From Paracoccus denitrificans (lineage in GTDB: Bacteria; Pseudomonadota; Alphaproteobacteria; Rhodobacterales; Rhodobacteraceae), in the NCBI GenBank assembly GCA_005768755.1, contig VAFL01000009.1:1-64000 (forward strand): a DNA stretch of 64,000 nt, read 5' to 3'. Of this stretch, positions 49,951 through 58,147 are shown in pieces (the stretch's first letter is position 1; the number at the start of each line of letters is the position of its first letter). The notes under the pieces are model-generated. The model worked only from the letters and a program-made list of their open reading frames with translations. It was not told the origin of the DNA and did not search any database. The translations under genes and the position numbers were made by a program.

Positions 49951-51321
49951 TCAGCCGAACACCTCGGCTATGGCGTCACGCGTTGCGTCGATGATCTGAT
50001 CCGCCTCTGCCGTCGTCAGGCAAAGTGGCGGGGCCAGTCCGATAATATCGCCTTGCGGCATGGCACGCGCGATCACCCCGCGTTTCAGCATGGCGCCGAC
50101 GACCTTGGCGCCCTTGCCCTCCGAAGCGGGGAAGAACTCTCGCTTGGCGCGGTCTGCGACCAGTTCCACGGCGCACAGCATGCCTTCGCCGCGCACCTCG
50201 GCAACATTGGCGTGCTCACCCACGGCGTTGCGCATGGTTTGGGTCAGATAGGCGCCGACCTCGCCCGCGTTTTTCACCAAGCCAAGTTCGTCAATCAATT
50301 TCAGATTGGCGACACCGGCGGCGGCACCGATGGGATGGGCGGAATAGGTCCAGCCGTGGCCCAACACGCCGAATTCGTCGTTACCCTGCACCAGAACATC
50401 CCACATCCGCTGTCCGACAATCGAGGCCGAAAGCGGCGCATAGGCGCTTGTCAGCCCTTTCGCACAGGTGATCAGGTCCGGCTTCAATCCATAGTGGTCG
50501 CTGCCGAACATCGTGCCCAGTCGGCCAAAGCCGGTCACAACCTCGTCCACGATCAGCAGAATGTCGTATTTCGCCAGCACCTTCTGGATCTTGTCCCAGT
50601 ACCCGGCAGGCGGCGGCACGATACCGCCAGTGCCCAGAACCGGTTCGCCAATGAAGGCGGCGACGGTGTCAGGACCTTCGGACAGGATCAGGTCTTCCAG
50701 CTTTTCTGCGCAATAGGTCGAGAAATCATCCTCGCTCATTCCGGCATCCGGGCGGCGGAGGTAATAGGGCGCCTCTGTATGGATGACCTGCGCCAGCGGC
50801 AGGTCGAATTTCTTGTGGAACAGTTCCAGCCCGGTCAGGCTGCCCGTGACAAGACCGGACCCGTGATAGCCGCGCCAGCGGCTTATGATCTTCTTTTTCT
50901 CCGGGCGGTTCAGGACATTGTTGTAATACCAGACCAGCTTGACGTTGGTTTCATTCGCGTCAGAGCCACCCAGCCCGAAATAGACCCGCGCCATGCCTTG
51001 GGGCGCGCGCTCCATCACCATCTTGGACAGCGTGATATTGGCCTCGGACCCGTGACCAGCATAGGCATGGTAATAAGCCAGTTCATGGGCCTGCTTTGCA
51101 ATCGCTTCGCTGATCTCGCGACGGCCATAGCCGACATTGACGCAGTAAAGTCCCGCAAACCCGTCAAGCAGGCGGTTGCCATCGCGGTCAGTGATGAAAA
51201 CACCATCTCCCCCGGTCACGATCCTTTGCGGCGCCTCGCCGCGTGCGAATTGCGCAAGATGGGTCGAGGGGTGCATGAAATGCTCGCGGTCCCACTGCGC
51301 AAGCTCGTCATTGGTCAGCAT
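49951..51321 (-). CDS. doeD: Class III aminotransferase, ectoine-catabolic DoeD/Atf candidate
   Basis: A 456-residue PLP-dependent class III (omega) aminotransferase. PLP Lys is in LITCAKGLTSAYAP and the Asp in LLIVDEVVTGFGR; other marks are YFGLGGSDANETNVKL and RWRGYHGSGLVTGSLTG. An upstream ATG (51342) exists, but the ATG at 51321 follows AAGGAAA. It belongs by position to the ectoine locus, where the aminotransferase (atf/doeD) removes the gamma amino group of 2,4-diaminobutyrate to give aspartate semialdehyde. A general omega-transaminase is the alternative. Confidence 0.75.
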   Translation of the reverse strand: MLTNDELAQWDREHFMHPSTHLAQFARGEAPQRIVTGGDGVFITDRDGNRLLDGFAGLYCVNVGYGRREISEAIAKQAHELAYYHAYAGHGSEANITLSKMVMERAPQGMARVYFGLGGSDANETNVKLVWYYNNVLNRPEKKKIISRWRGYHGSGLVTGSLTGLELFHKKFDLPLAQVIHTEAPYYLRRPDAGMSEDDFSTYCAEKLEDLILSEGPDTVAAFIGEPVLGTGGIVPPPAGYWDKIQKVLAKYDILLIVDEVVTGFGRLGTMFGSDHYGLKPDLITCAKGLTSAYAPLSASIVGQRMWDVLVQGNDEFGVLGHGWTYSAHPIGAAAGVANLKLIDELGLVKNAGEVGAYLTQTMRNAVGEHANVAEVRGEGMLCAVELVADRAKREFFPASEGKGAKVVGAMLKRGVIARAMPQGDIIGLAPPLCLTTAEADQIIDATRDAIAEVFG

Positions 51322-51695
51322 GATGTTTCCTTCGTTGGTCATTCAGTCATTCACCGCGCCGGGCGACCCGCCTACCGACAGTCTTTGCCAAGGTGTTCGC
51401 ATTCTTCGCAACGACATTCGCAAAGGCACACCCGCCCCATTTCGGTCCGATCACGCCCATTCAGTTGGCCAGCCCCCGAAAGCGAAAATCAAAGCATTTC
51501 ACCATTGTTTCAGAGACTTGCGTGAACCTTCTGCGAGGCGATCCATATCGCCACCCGGATGGTCAAGTTTCCCGCGCCCTGTTCAGTTGCGTCATCATGC
51601 ACATGACGGTCAGGCGAAATCTCCGAATATCCGGCGCAGAGCCGCGCCATCTTCTTTTCAAGGTAAATGGATCAGAGGATTTCTCTGCCGGCCTG
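51322..51695. promoter_or_regulatory. Intergenic region between the asnC and aminotransferase genes, with TTCGCA direct repeats
   Basis: A 374-bp gap without a convincing gene. It contains three direct copies of TTCGCA at 51396-51401, 51405-51410 and 51417-51422 in a 27-bp span. As the region lies upstream of the aminotransferase gene, these may be an AsnC/DoeX operator. Small ORFs crossing it are low quality. Confidence 0.35.
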
Positions 51696-52172
51696 TCACC
51701 GCAGAAGCGAGAAAGCTGGCGGGTCGTTCTTCACCGGTTTTGTCACGATATAGCTGTAATATCGCCGTACGCCCGCGCGTCGTTCCAGCAATCCTTCCAT
51801 AAGGTCCTGAAACGCTGCGACATCGCCGGTGACGACCTGCATCAGATAGTCATAACCGCCGCCGATCGCCCAGCATCCGGTGATTTCCGCGATTCCGTCA
51901 ACGGTGCGTTCAAAGATCTGAAAGCTTTCGGCGCGGTGACTTTCAAGTTCGACCGTGACGAAGACCTGCACATGAGGGCCAAGCGTCGCGAGGTCGATCT
52001 CTGCCCTGTAACCCTTTATGAAGCCTTCCTTTTCCAGACGCCTCATCCGTTCCCAGCAGGGCGTGGGCGACAGGTTCACGCGGGCGGCGAGGTCGGTTTT
52101 CGCGATCCGTCCTTCGCGGGACAGGGTCGCGAGTATGGCAATGTCTCGATCATCAAGCCGGGTCGAACGCAT
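51696..52172 (-). CDS. doeX: Lrp/AsnC-family regulator, DoeX/AsnC of the ectoine locus
   Basis: A 158-residue Lrp/AsnC protein: N-terminal winged helix-turn-helix (DDRDIAILATLSREGRIAKTDLAARVNLSPTPCWERMRRLEKEGFI) and C-terminal RAM domain (VQVFVTVELESH, AIGGGYDYLMQVV). In ectoine-degrading bacteria an AsnC/DoeX protein activates catabolic genes in response to diaminobutyrate. It is divergent from enuR with only 71 bp between start codons, so both may share operators. Confidence 0.85.
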   Translation of the reverse strand: MRSTRLDDRDIAILATLSREGRIAKTDLAARVNLSPTPCWERMRRLEKEGFIKGYRAEIDLATLGPHVQVFVTVELESHRAESFQIFERTVDGIAEITGCWAIGGGYDYLMQVVTGDVAAFQDLMEGLLERRAGVRRYYSYIVTKPVKNDPPAFSLLR

Positions 52173-52243
52173 TACCGCTTGTTTCCGGCGCGGTTCGCTT
52201 TGTCAATCTGGACAAGGCGTCCGCACCTCGGTTGACTGGCGCC

Positions 52244-53605
52244 ATGTCCCATTGGCCCCTGACCAAAGCTGATATCATCCGCCCCGCCTATCGCAGTCTG
52301 GCCCAGGGCGTCGCCGCAGCCATCGACGCGGGCAGTCTGCGGCCCGGCGACCGCTTGCCGCCGCATCGCGAACTGGCATGGCAACTTGGGCTTTCGGTCC
52401 AGACGGTCAGCCGTGCCTATGAGGAATTGATCCGCGCCGACCTGATCTCGGGCGAGGTCGGGCGGGGCAGCTTCGTGAAATCCGGCCCGCGCGAAACGAT
52501 CGAAGTGCCGTGGTTTCGTGCGCCCACCGACCGCCCGCCGATCGACATGTCGATGATGACCCCGGTCGCATTGCCGCAGATCGCCCAGGCGTGGCAGGCC
52601 AGTCTGCGCCGGATCGCGGAACAGCCGCCAAATCCTGCGATGTATTCGTTTCGCCCGCGTCAGACGATGGCGCTTTACGGCGGCATGGCCGCAAGCTGGC
52701 TGGCGCGCTGCGGTTTCGTGGTCCCGGCGCAGCGCATCCTGATCACCAATGGCACGACCCCGGCGATGTATGTGGCACTCAGCTGCGCGACCCGACCGGG
52801 CGAGGAAATCGCCACCGAAAGTTCGACCTGCCACACGCTGCGCCCGGTTTCATCCAGCTTGCATGTCAGGCTGCGCGGCATCGCCTGTGACAGTGGCGGC
52901 ATGATCCCCGAGGCATTGGAGCAGGCCGCGCGATCATCGAACGGGCGGCTGAAATCTGTCTTCCTGCTGCCCTCGGGTGCCGGTCCATTCGCCCGGATCA
53001 TGGACCGCGACCGACGCGAGGCGCTGGCGCAGGTCGCCATCAGCGCGGGGCTGACCATTCTGGAAAACGACGCGCTCGGCCCGGTCGCCGCGCGCCGTCC
53101 GCCGCCCGTCAGCAGCTTCGCGCCCGAGAACAGCTTCTACTTCACCGGCCTGTCGAAATCGCTTTCGCCCGGCCTGCGCATGGGCTTTCTTGCCATGCCC
53201 GATGCACTGGCCGAGCAGGCGCTGAACCGGCATCTCTCGATGGCCTGGATGGCCACTCCGATGATCGCCGAGATCGCCCGCGACTGGATCGAATCGGGCG
53301 TGGCAGATGAACTGCTGGCCGCGCAGCGCGCGCAGCTCGTCCTTCGCAACCGTCTGGCGCAGCGCCTGTTGGGCGCACGCGCCACAGGCTTCCCGCAGGG
53401 CCTGCATCGCTGGCTGCCACTGCCGCAGGGCAGCGACGAACGTGTGATCCTGTCAGAGGCACTGGATCGCGGCGTTGCCGTCGCCCCCGGCACGGGCTTC
53501 GCAATTACCGATACCGCGCCCGCTTTGCGTGTCTGTCTGGGCGCGCCGGATCTGCGCGAATTGGAACAGGCGCTGCAAGTTATCGCGTCACTTCTGCCCG
53601 GCTGA
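52244..53605 (+). CDS. enuR: MocR/GabR-type PLP-dependent repressor EnuR
   Basis: A 453-residue regulator with a GntR winged helix (about 12-80: AYRSLAQGVAAAIDAGSLRPGDRLPPHRELAWQLGLSVQTVSRAYEEL) fused to an aminotransferase-like domain. The PLP lysine is probably K305 in TGLSKSLSPGLR, close to K302 reported for Ruegeria pomeroyi EnuR. EnuR represses ectoine genes and is released by N-alpha-acetyl-diaminobutyrate or diaminobutyrate. The frame is open from TTG 52232; the ATG at 52244 is chosen. Lies directly upstream of uehABC. Confidence 0.9.
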   Translation: MSHWPLTKADIIRPAYRSLAQGVAAAIDAGSLRPGDRLPPHRELAWQLGLSVQTVSRAYEELIRADLISGEVGRGSFVKSGPRETIEVPWFRAPTDRPPIDMSMMTPVALPQIAQAWQASLRRIAEQPPNPAMYSFRPRQTMALYGGMAASWLARCGFVVPAQRILITNGTTPAMYVALSCATRPGEEIATESSTCHTLRPVSSSLHVRLRGIACDSGGMIPEALEQAARSSNGRLKSVFLLPSGAGPFARIMDRDRREALAQVAISAGLTILENDALGPVAARRPPPVSSFAPENSFYFTGLSKSLSPGLRMGFLAMPDALAEQALNRHLSMAWMATPMIAEIARDWIESGVADELLAAQRAQLVLRNRLAQRLLGARATGFPQGLHRWLPLPQGSDERVILSEALDRGVAVAPGTGFAITDTAPALRVCLGAPDLRELEQALQVIASLLPG

Positions 53606-53793
53606 AGGCGGTAGCAATAGCACCTGTTTGACACTCGGGCATCAAATTGTCATGGTTTAATATATAAATTGACTTGAATTCTACTGTCGGTGAACCGTTC
53701 ACGGCAGACAGGACGGACAAGAAATTTGTCCGGTCAGAGCTATTCCGCAGCCGGCTGGGCCCCATCCCCGCCGGCACGCAAACAGGAGAAGAT
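53606..53793 (+). promoter_or_regulatory. uehA upstream region, AT-rich
   Basis: A 188-bp gap between enuR and uehA with a markedly AT-rich core (about 53655-53680: TTTAATATATAAATT then GACTTGAATT) in otherwise GC-rich DNA. It must hold the osmoregulated promoter and probably the EnuR operator of the ectoine genes; no consensus sigma-70 box pair with good spacing could be fixed by eye. Confidence 0.45.
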
Positions 53794-54945
53794 ATGACCT
53801 ACAGAACCCTTACCGCCGCCAGCCTTGCCGCCCTGATCGCAGGGGCGGGCACGGCGCAGGCAGATACCTGGCGCTATGCGTTCGAGGAAGCGCTGGAAGA
53901 AGTGCAGGGCATCTACGCCCAGAAATTCAAGGAAGAGGTCGAGGCGAATTCCGACCATGAAGTCCAGCTGTTCCCGTTCGGGACACTGGGCGAATCGGCT
54001 GACACGATGGAACAGGCCCAGTCGGGTATTCTGCAATTCGTCGACCAGTCCCCGGGCTTCACCGGGGCGCTGATCCCCGAAGCTCAGGTCTTCTTCGTGC
54101 CCTATCTGCTGCCCGAGGATCAGGAGGCGCTGTTCAGCTTCTTCCGCAACTCCAAGACCATCAAGGAACTGTTCCCGCCGCTTTACGCCGAACAGGGGCT
54201 GGAACTGCTGACCATGTTCCCCGAAGGCGAGGTCATGATGACCACCCAGGAACCCGTGACCGGCCCCGCCGATCTGAACGAGGTCAAGTTCCGCGTGATG
54301 ACCAATCCGCTGATCGTCGAAAGCTATCAGGCGTTTGGTGCGACCCCGACTCCGCTGCCTTGGGGCGAGGTTTACGGCGCCATGCAGACCGGCATCATTC
54401 AGGGTCAGGAAAACCCGGCCTTCTTCATCGAATCGACGAAGATGTATGAGGTCAGCGAGCACATCACCCGCGCCGGACATAACAACTTCACCACTGCCGT
54501 CATGGCCAACAAGGAATTCTATGACGGACTGTCGGATGAAGACAAAGAAGTCGTGCAGAACGCGGCCCAGGCAGCATTCGATTATATCCTGGAATATCAG
54601 GATGGCCTGACCGAGGAATCGCTGGCGAAGATCCAGGAAGCCAAGCCCGATATGACAATCACCACGCTGACCGAAGAACAGCGGGCGCCCTTCAAGGAAA
54701 CCGCCGCTTCGGTCGAGGCCGAGTATCTGGAAATCGGCGGCGAGCAGGCGCAGGCGATCCTTGACCAGATGAAGGCAGACCTTGAAGCCGCAAGCGGCGC
54801 CGCCGGCGAAGGCGATACGGATCCCGCTGAGGCCGCGCCAGCAGAAGCCGCGGGCGAAGCAGCGCCGGCTGAAGAAATGCCCGCAGAAGGGGCCGAAGCC
54901 GAAGAGGCCGAAGCCGAAGAGGCCGAAGCAGCGCCGGCCAACTGA
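53794..54945 (+). CDS. uehA: Ectoine/5-hydroxyectoine TRAP-binding protein UehA with acidic C-terminal tail
   Basis: A 383-residue DctP-family receptor with a signal peptide ending near AQA-D24. Ectoine-receptor features are WRYAFEEALEEVQGIYAQKFKEEVE, FGTLGESADTMEQAQSG, VKFRVMTNPLIVESYQAFGATPTPLPWGEVY and GQENPAFFIES (ligand-pocket Arg, Trp and Asn). Residues 331-383 are an Ala/Glu/Pro-rich, strongly acidic low-complexity extension not usual for the ~325-residue family, encoded partly by 15-bp tandem repeats. AGGAGAAG precedes the ATG at 53794; the frame is open upstream over the promoter. Confidence 0.9.
   Translation: MTYRTLTAASLAALIAGAGTAQADTWRYAFEEALEEVQGIYAQKFKEEVEANSDHEVQLFPFGTLGESADTMEQAQSGILQFVDQSPGFTGALIPEAQVFFVPYLLPEDQEALFSFFRNSKTIKELFPPLYAEQGLELLTMFPEGEVMMTTQEPVTGPADLNEVKFRVMTNPLIVESYQAFGATPTPLPWGEVYGAMQTGIIQGQENPAFFIESTKMYEVSEHITRAGHNNFTTAVMANKEFYDGLSDEDKEVVQNAAQAAFDYILEYQDGLTEESLAKIQEAKPDMTITTLTEEQRAPFKETAASVEAEYLEIGGEQAQAILDQMKADLEAASGAAGEGDTDPAEAAPAEAAGEAAPAEEMPAEGAEAEEAEAEEAEAAPAN
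54891..54930 (+). repeat. 15-bp tandem repeat inside the uehA tail
   Basis: The unit GGCCGAAGCCGAAGA occurs at 54891-54905 and 54906-54920 and a partial third copy at 54921-54930. It encodes the EAEEAEAEEAEA part of the UehA tail. Being in multiples of three it can expand or shrink by slippage without changing frame. Confidence 0.8.
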
Positions 54946-54978
54946 GGTTACGGCATCAGCGCCGTCACGCAAACTGGG

Positions 54979-55005
54979 CCCGGCCGGCAGCTATCGCTGG
55001 CCGGG
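54979..55005 (+). terminator. Stem-loop between uehA and uehB
   Basis: A 7-bp CCCGGCC/GGCCGGG stem with an internal AGC/GCT helix in the 92-bp uehA-uehB gap, again after a binding-protein gene inside an operon. No T-tract; likely an mRNA-stabilising or attenuating element. Confidence 0.5.
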
Positions 55006-55037
55006 TCCTGCAATCCCGACAGACAAGGCAAAACGGC

Positions 55038-55685
55038 ATGAAGCTTGACGACAGGCATGCGCCCGAACCCGACCCGGATCTGATCGCCGCTGCCGAAACC
55101 ACGGCCGTCGACGACGATATCGACGATTCCAAATACGTATCGGGCCTGCCGGGCTTTCTGGGCGTGATCGACGTGGCCATCGCGCGGGTCGAGGCTGTTC
55201 TGCTGGCGCTTGGCGTGCTTTTGATGGCCATCAATACGATGGCTAATGTCGTCGGGCGGGTTGTTGGCCGCACCATCTATTTCTCGGAAGAGCTTAATCA
55301 GGCGCTGATCGTCCTGATCACCTTCGCCGGCATTTCCTACGCTGCGCGGCATGGCCGGCACATTCGGATGTCTGCCTTTTTCGACGCATTGCCATTTCGC
55401 AGCCGCAAGATGCTGATGGTCATTATCGCCGCCGTCACCTCGGCTGCGATGTTCATGCTGGCCTGGTACGCACTGCTTTACGTCATGGAACAGGCCAGCC
55501 GTGGGCGCGTGTTGCCAGCCCTGCAGATCCCGCAATGGTGGATCATCGTCTGGGCGCCGCTGGGTTTTTTCCTGACCGGCATTCAATACGCGCTGACCGC
55601 GATCAAGAACGTGATCGACAAGGATATCTGGCTGTCGAGCAGCACGCTGGAAGGCTATGACGACAGCGCGGAAGAGGAGGTCTGA
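55038..55685 (+). CDS. uehB: Ectoine TRAP transporter small permease UehB
   Basis: A 215-residue DctQ-type protein. A ~45-residue acidic, hydrophilic N-terminus (ETTAVDDDIDDSKYVSGLPGFLG) precedes four membrane spans with the motif YFSEELNQALIVLITFAGISYAARHGRHIRMS. The long N-terminus is usual for TeaB/UehB. Lies between uehA and uehC. Confidence 0.9.
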   Translation: MKLDDRHAPEPDPDLIAAAETTAVDDDIDDSKYVSGLPGFLGVIDVAIARVEAVLLALGVLLMAINTMANVVGRVVGRTIYFSEELNQALIVLITFAGISYAARHGRHIRMSAFFDALPFRSRKMLMVIIAAVTSAAMFMLAWYALLYVMEQASRGRVLPALQIPQWWIIVWAPLGFFLTGIQYALTAIKNVIDKDIWLSSSTLEGYDDSAEEEV

Positions 55686-55688
55686 TCC

Positions 55689-56975
55689 ATGACCTGGGCC
55701 ATTTTCGGGACAATGATCGTCCTTCTTCTGCTGGGGTTTCCAATGATGATCCCGCTGCTTGCGGGCGCGCTGATCGGCTTTGTGGCGCTGTTCGGCGGGC
55801 TGGGTCAGGTGGAAACCATGGTGCAGCAGATCCTTGCCGGGATCCGCCCGGCAAGCCTGATCGCCGTGCCGATGTTCATCTTTGCCGCCGATATCATGAC
55901 ACGCGGTCAATCGGCGAACCGTCTGATCGACCTTGTCATGGCCTTTGTCGGTCATCTGAAAGGCGGGCTGGCCATCGCCACGGCGGGCGCCTGCACGATG
56001 TTCGGCGCGGTCTCAGGCTCTACCCAGGCGACGGTGGTCGCGGTCGGCGGCCCCCTGCGCCCGCGTATGCTGAAGGCGGGCTATAATGACAGCTTCGTGC
56101 TGGCACTGATCGTCAATTCGTCGGACATCGCCTTTCTGATCCCGCCCTCGATCGGAATGATCATTTACGGCGTCGTGTCGGGCACCTCGATTTCCGAACT
56201 GTTCATTGCCGGGATCGGTCCGGGTCTGCTGATCCTGCTGCTGTTTTCGATCTACAGCTATATTTATGCCAAGCGGAACGACGTCCCGGTTGAGCCGAAA
56301 TCCAGCTGGGCCGAACGCGGGCTGGCGCTGCGCCGTGCACTTTGGCCCCTTGGTTTTCCCGTGATCATCATCGGCGGCATTTATGGCGGCTATTTCTCCC
56401 CGACCGAGGCGGCCGCCGCCTGTGTCCTTTACGCGCTGTTCCTGGAAATGGTGGTGTTCCGCGAGATGGGGTTCAAGCAGCTTTACGCGACCGCGAAATC
56501 GACCGGGCTTATCACTGCGGTCGTGTTCATTCTTGTCGGCGCAGGGGCAGCATTTTCCTATGTCATCAGCTTCGCGCAGATCCCTCAGCAGGTTCTGACC
56601 GGGATCGGCATCGACGGGATGGGGCAATATGGCGTGCTGTTCACCATCTCGATCGCGTTTTTCGTGGGCTGCATGTTCGTGGACCCGATCGTCGTCATCC
56701 TGATCCTCGTGCCGATTTTCGCGCCGGTGGTGTCGGATGTGGGGCTTGACCCGGTGCTGGTCGGGACCATCATCACGCTGCAGGTCGCGATCGGTTCTGC
56801 CACCCCGCCCTTCGGCTGCGATATCTTCACCGCCATTGCCGTGTTCCGGCGCCCCTACGCCGAAGTCGTGAAAGGCACGCCGCCATTCATCCTCATGTTG
56901 CTGGCCGTCGCGGTCCTGCTGATCTTCTTCCCGCAGATCGCGCTGTTCCTGCGCGATATGGCATTCGCCAAGTAA
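55689..56975 (+). CDS. uehC: Ectoine TRAP transporter large permease UehC
   Basis: A 428-residue DctM-family permease with about twelve spans: AGIRPASLIAVPMFIFAADIMTRGQSANRL, MFGAVSGSTQATVVAVGGPLRPRML, IAFLIPPSIGMIIYGVVSGTS and ATPPFGCDIFTAIAVFRRPY. This follows TeaC/UehC. Starts 3 bp after uehB. Confidence 0.92.
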   Translation: MTWAIFGTMIVLLLLGFPMMIPLLAGALIGFVALFGGLGQVETMVQQILAGIRPASLIAVPMFIFAADIMTRGQSANRLIDLVMAFVGHLKGGLAIATAGACTMFGAVSGSTQATVVAVGGPLRPRMLKAGYNDSFVLALIVNSSDIAFLIPPSIGMIIYGVVSGTSISELFIAGIGPGLLILLLFSIYSYIYAKRNDVPVEPKSSWAERGLALRRALWPLGFPVIIIGGIYGGYFSPTEAAAACVLYALFLEMVVFREMGFKQLYATAKSTGLITAVVFILVGAGAAFSYVISFAQIPQQVLTGIGIDGMGQYGVLFTISIAFFVGCMFVDPIVVILILVPIFAPVVSDVGLDPVLVGTIITLQVAIGSATPPFGCDIFTAIAVFRRPYAEVVKGTPPFILMLLAVAVLLIFFPQIALFLRDMAFAK

Positions 56976-56984
56976 GGAAGCGTC

Positions 56985-57428
56985 ATGTTCGAAAAAATCC
57001 TGTTCGCCTATGACGGCTCCAAAGGGGCAGAGCGTGCGCTTGCCAAGGCGATTGACATGGCGAAGCTGACCGATGCGCAACTTATCGTGCTGACCGTTTA
57101 CCGTCACCATTCGATGCTGGAGGCGTCGCTTTCCATGGTGCGCGGCGCGGTCGAGCGTGGCGGCAACCTGGACAATGAAATGCGCGCAGTCGCGCGCGAA
57201 GCTGCCGATTACGCGAAAAAGCAGGTTGCGACCGCCGGGCATGGCAAGGTCAGCGCCTTCATCAAGGCGGGCCAGCCCGCCCGGACGATCATCCAGACCG
57301 CGAAGGAAAAGGGGTGCGATCTGATCATCATCGGATCGCGCGGGCTTGGTGCGACCGAGGGCTATCTGCTGGGCTCTGTCAGCCATAAGGTGACCGGGCT
57401 GGCCAATTGCCCGGTCATGGTCGTCTGA
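56985..57428 (+). CDS. usp: Universal stress protein UspA family (TeaD-like)
   Basis: A 147-residue UspA-fold protein with N-terminal KILFAYDGSKGAERALAKAIDMA and the ATP-binding motif GSRGLGATEGYLLGSVSHKV (G-2x-G-9x-G-S/T). In ectoine operons this protein (TeaD in Halomonas) binds ATP and modulates TRAP transport. Co-transcribed with uehC 9 bp upstream. Confidence 0.9.
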   Translation: MFEKILFAYDGSKGAERALAKAIDMAKLTDAQLIVLTVYRHHSMLEASLSMVRGAVERGGNLDNEMRAVAREAADYAKKQVATAGHGKVSAFIKAGQPARTIIQTAKEKGCDLIIIGSRGLGATEGYLLGSVSHKVTGLANCPVMVV

Positions 57429-57442
57429 AGGCGCAGCCGCAG

Positions 57443-58147
57443 ATGCCGCGCGACACGCTGGCACGCTTCGGGCTGATCGCCCTGTCAACCGACCTGACGA
57501 TCGAGGCTGATGCCGCGCGGTTGCTACCGGCAGATTGCCGTCTTCATGTCACCCGCATTGCGTTCGAAAACCCGACCACGCGGGATAATCTGCTGAAAAC
57601 CGGCCCGCGCCTGCGCGACGCCGCCGACCTGCTGGTGCCGGGTATCGATCTGCGGGGGGTGGGCTTCGGCTGCACCTCTGCTTCTGCCGTGTTGGGGCGG
57701 GCGGTCGAGGATGCCATCGGCCATCGCGGCCCGGTCAGCACGCCCGGTGCATCGGCCTTGCGCGGCTTTCGCGCGCTTGGTGCCGAACGGATTGCCCTGA
57801 TGACCCCCTATCTGGCTGCGACCGCCGATCTGGTCGGCGACTATTTTGAGGCCGAGGGGCTGCAGGTCACCCGTCGCCATTCCATGGGATTCGAGGATGA
57901 TCGCGACATGGCCATGCTTTCGGGTGATGAGGTGATCGATTTCGCGCTGGAATCCGACGATCCGCAGGCCGAGGCGCTGTTCATGTCCTGCACGGCCTTG
58001 CCCGCCGTCGGTGTCATCGACCGGATCGAGGCGAAGCTGGGCAAGCCCGTGATCAGTTCCAATCTGGCGCTGTTCTGGGCCATGCTGGACATCGCAAAGA
58101 TCCCGGCCACAGGTCCGGGACGGCTTTTTCAGGTGCGCAGTTGGTAG
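57443..58147 (+). CDS. eutA: EutA, Asp/Glu racemase/maleate isomerase-like protein of hydroxyectoine catabolism
   Basis: A 234-residue member of the Asp/Glu racemase superfamily with the two conserved Cys in GFGCTSASAVLG and EALFMSCTALPAVGVID. In ectoine consumers eutABC are needed for hydroxyectoine conversion; EutA is proposed to change the stereochemistry of a hydroxy-diaminobutyrate derivative. The ATG at 57443 is preferred to upstream TTG 57407, which lies within usp. Overlaps eutB by 7 bp. Confidence 0.85.
   Translation: MPRDTLARFGLIALSTDLTIEADAARLLPADCRLHVTRIAFENPTTRDNLLKTGPRLRDAADLLVPGIDLRGVGFGCTSASAVLGRAVEDAIGHRGPVSTPGASALRGFRALGAERIALMTPYLAATADLVGDYFEAEGLQVTRRHSMGFEDDRDMAMLSGDEVIDFALESDDPQAEALFMSCTALPAVGVIDRIEAKLGKPVISSNLALFWAMLDIAKIPATGPGRLFQVRSW

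Noticed and set aside
49930..51525. 531-residue plus-strand ORF opposite the aminotransferase
   Set aside because: The minus strand encodes a full class III aminotransferase with PLP motifs; the plus-strand product is Gln/His/Arg-rich with no fold-like pattern.
54891..54930. Repeat array considered as CRISPR or regulatory repeats
   Set aside because: The units are contiguous, 15 bp long and in frame within the uehA coding sequence; no spacers exist.
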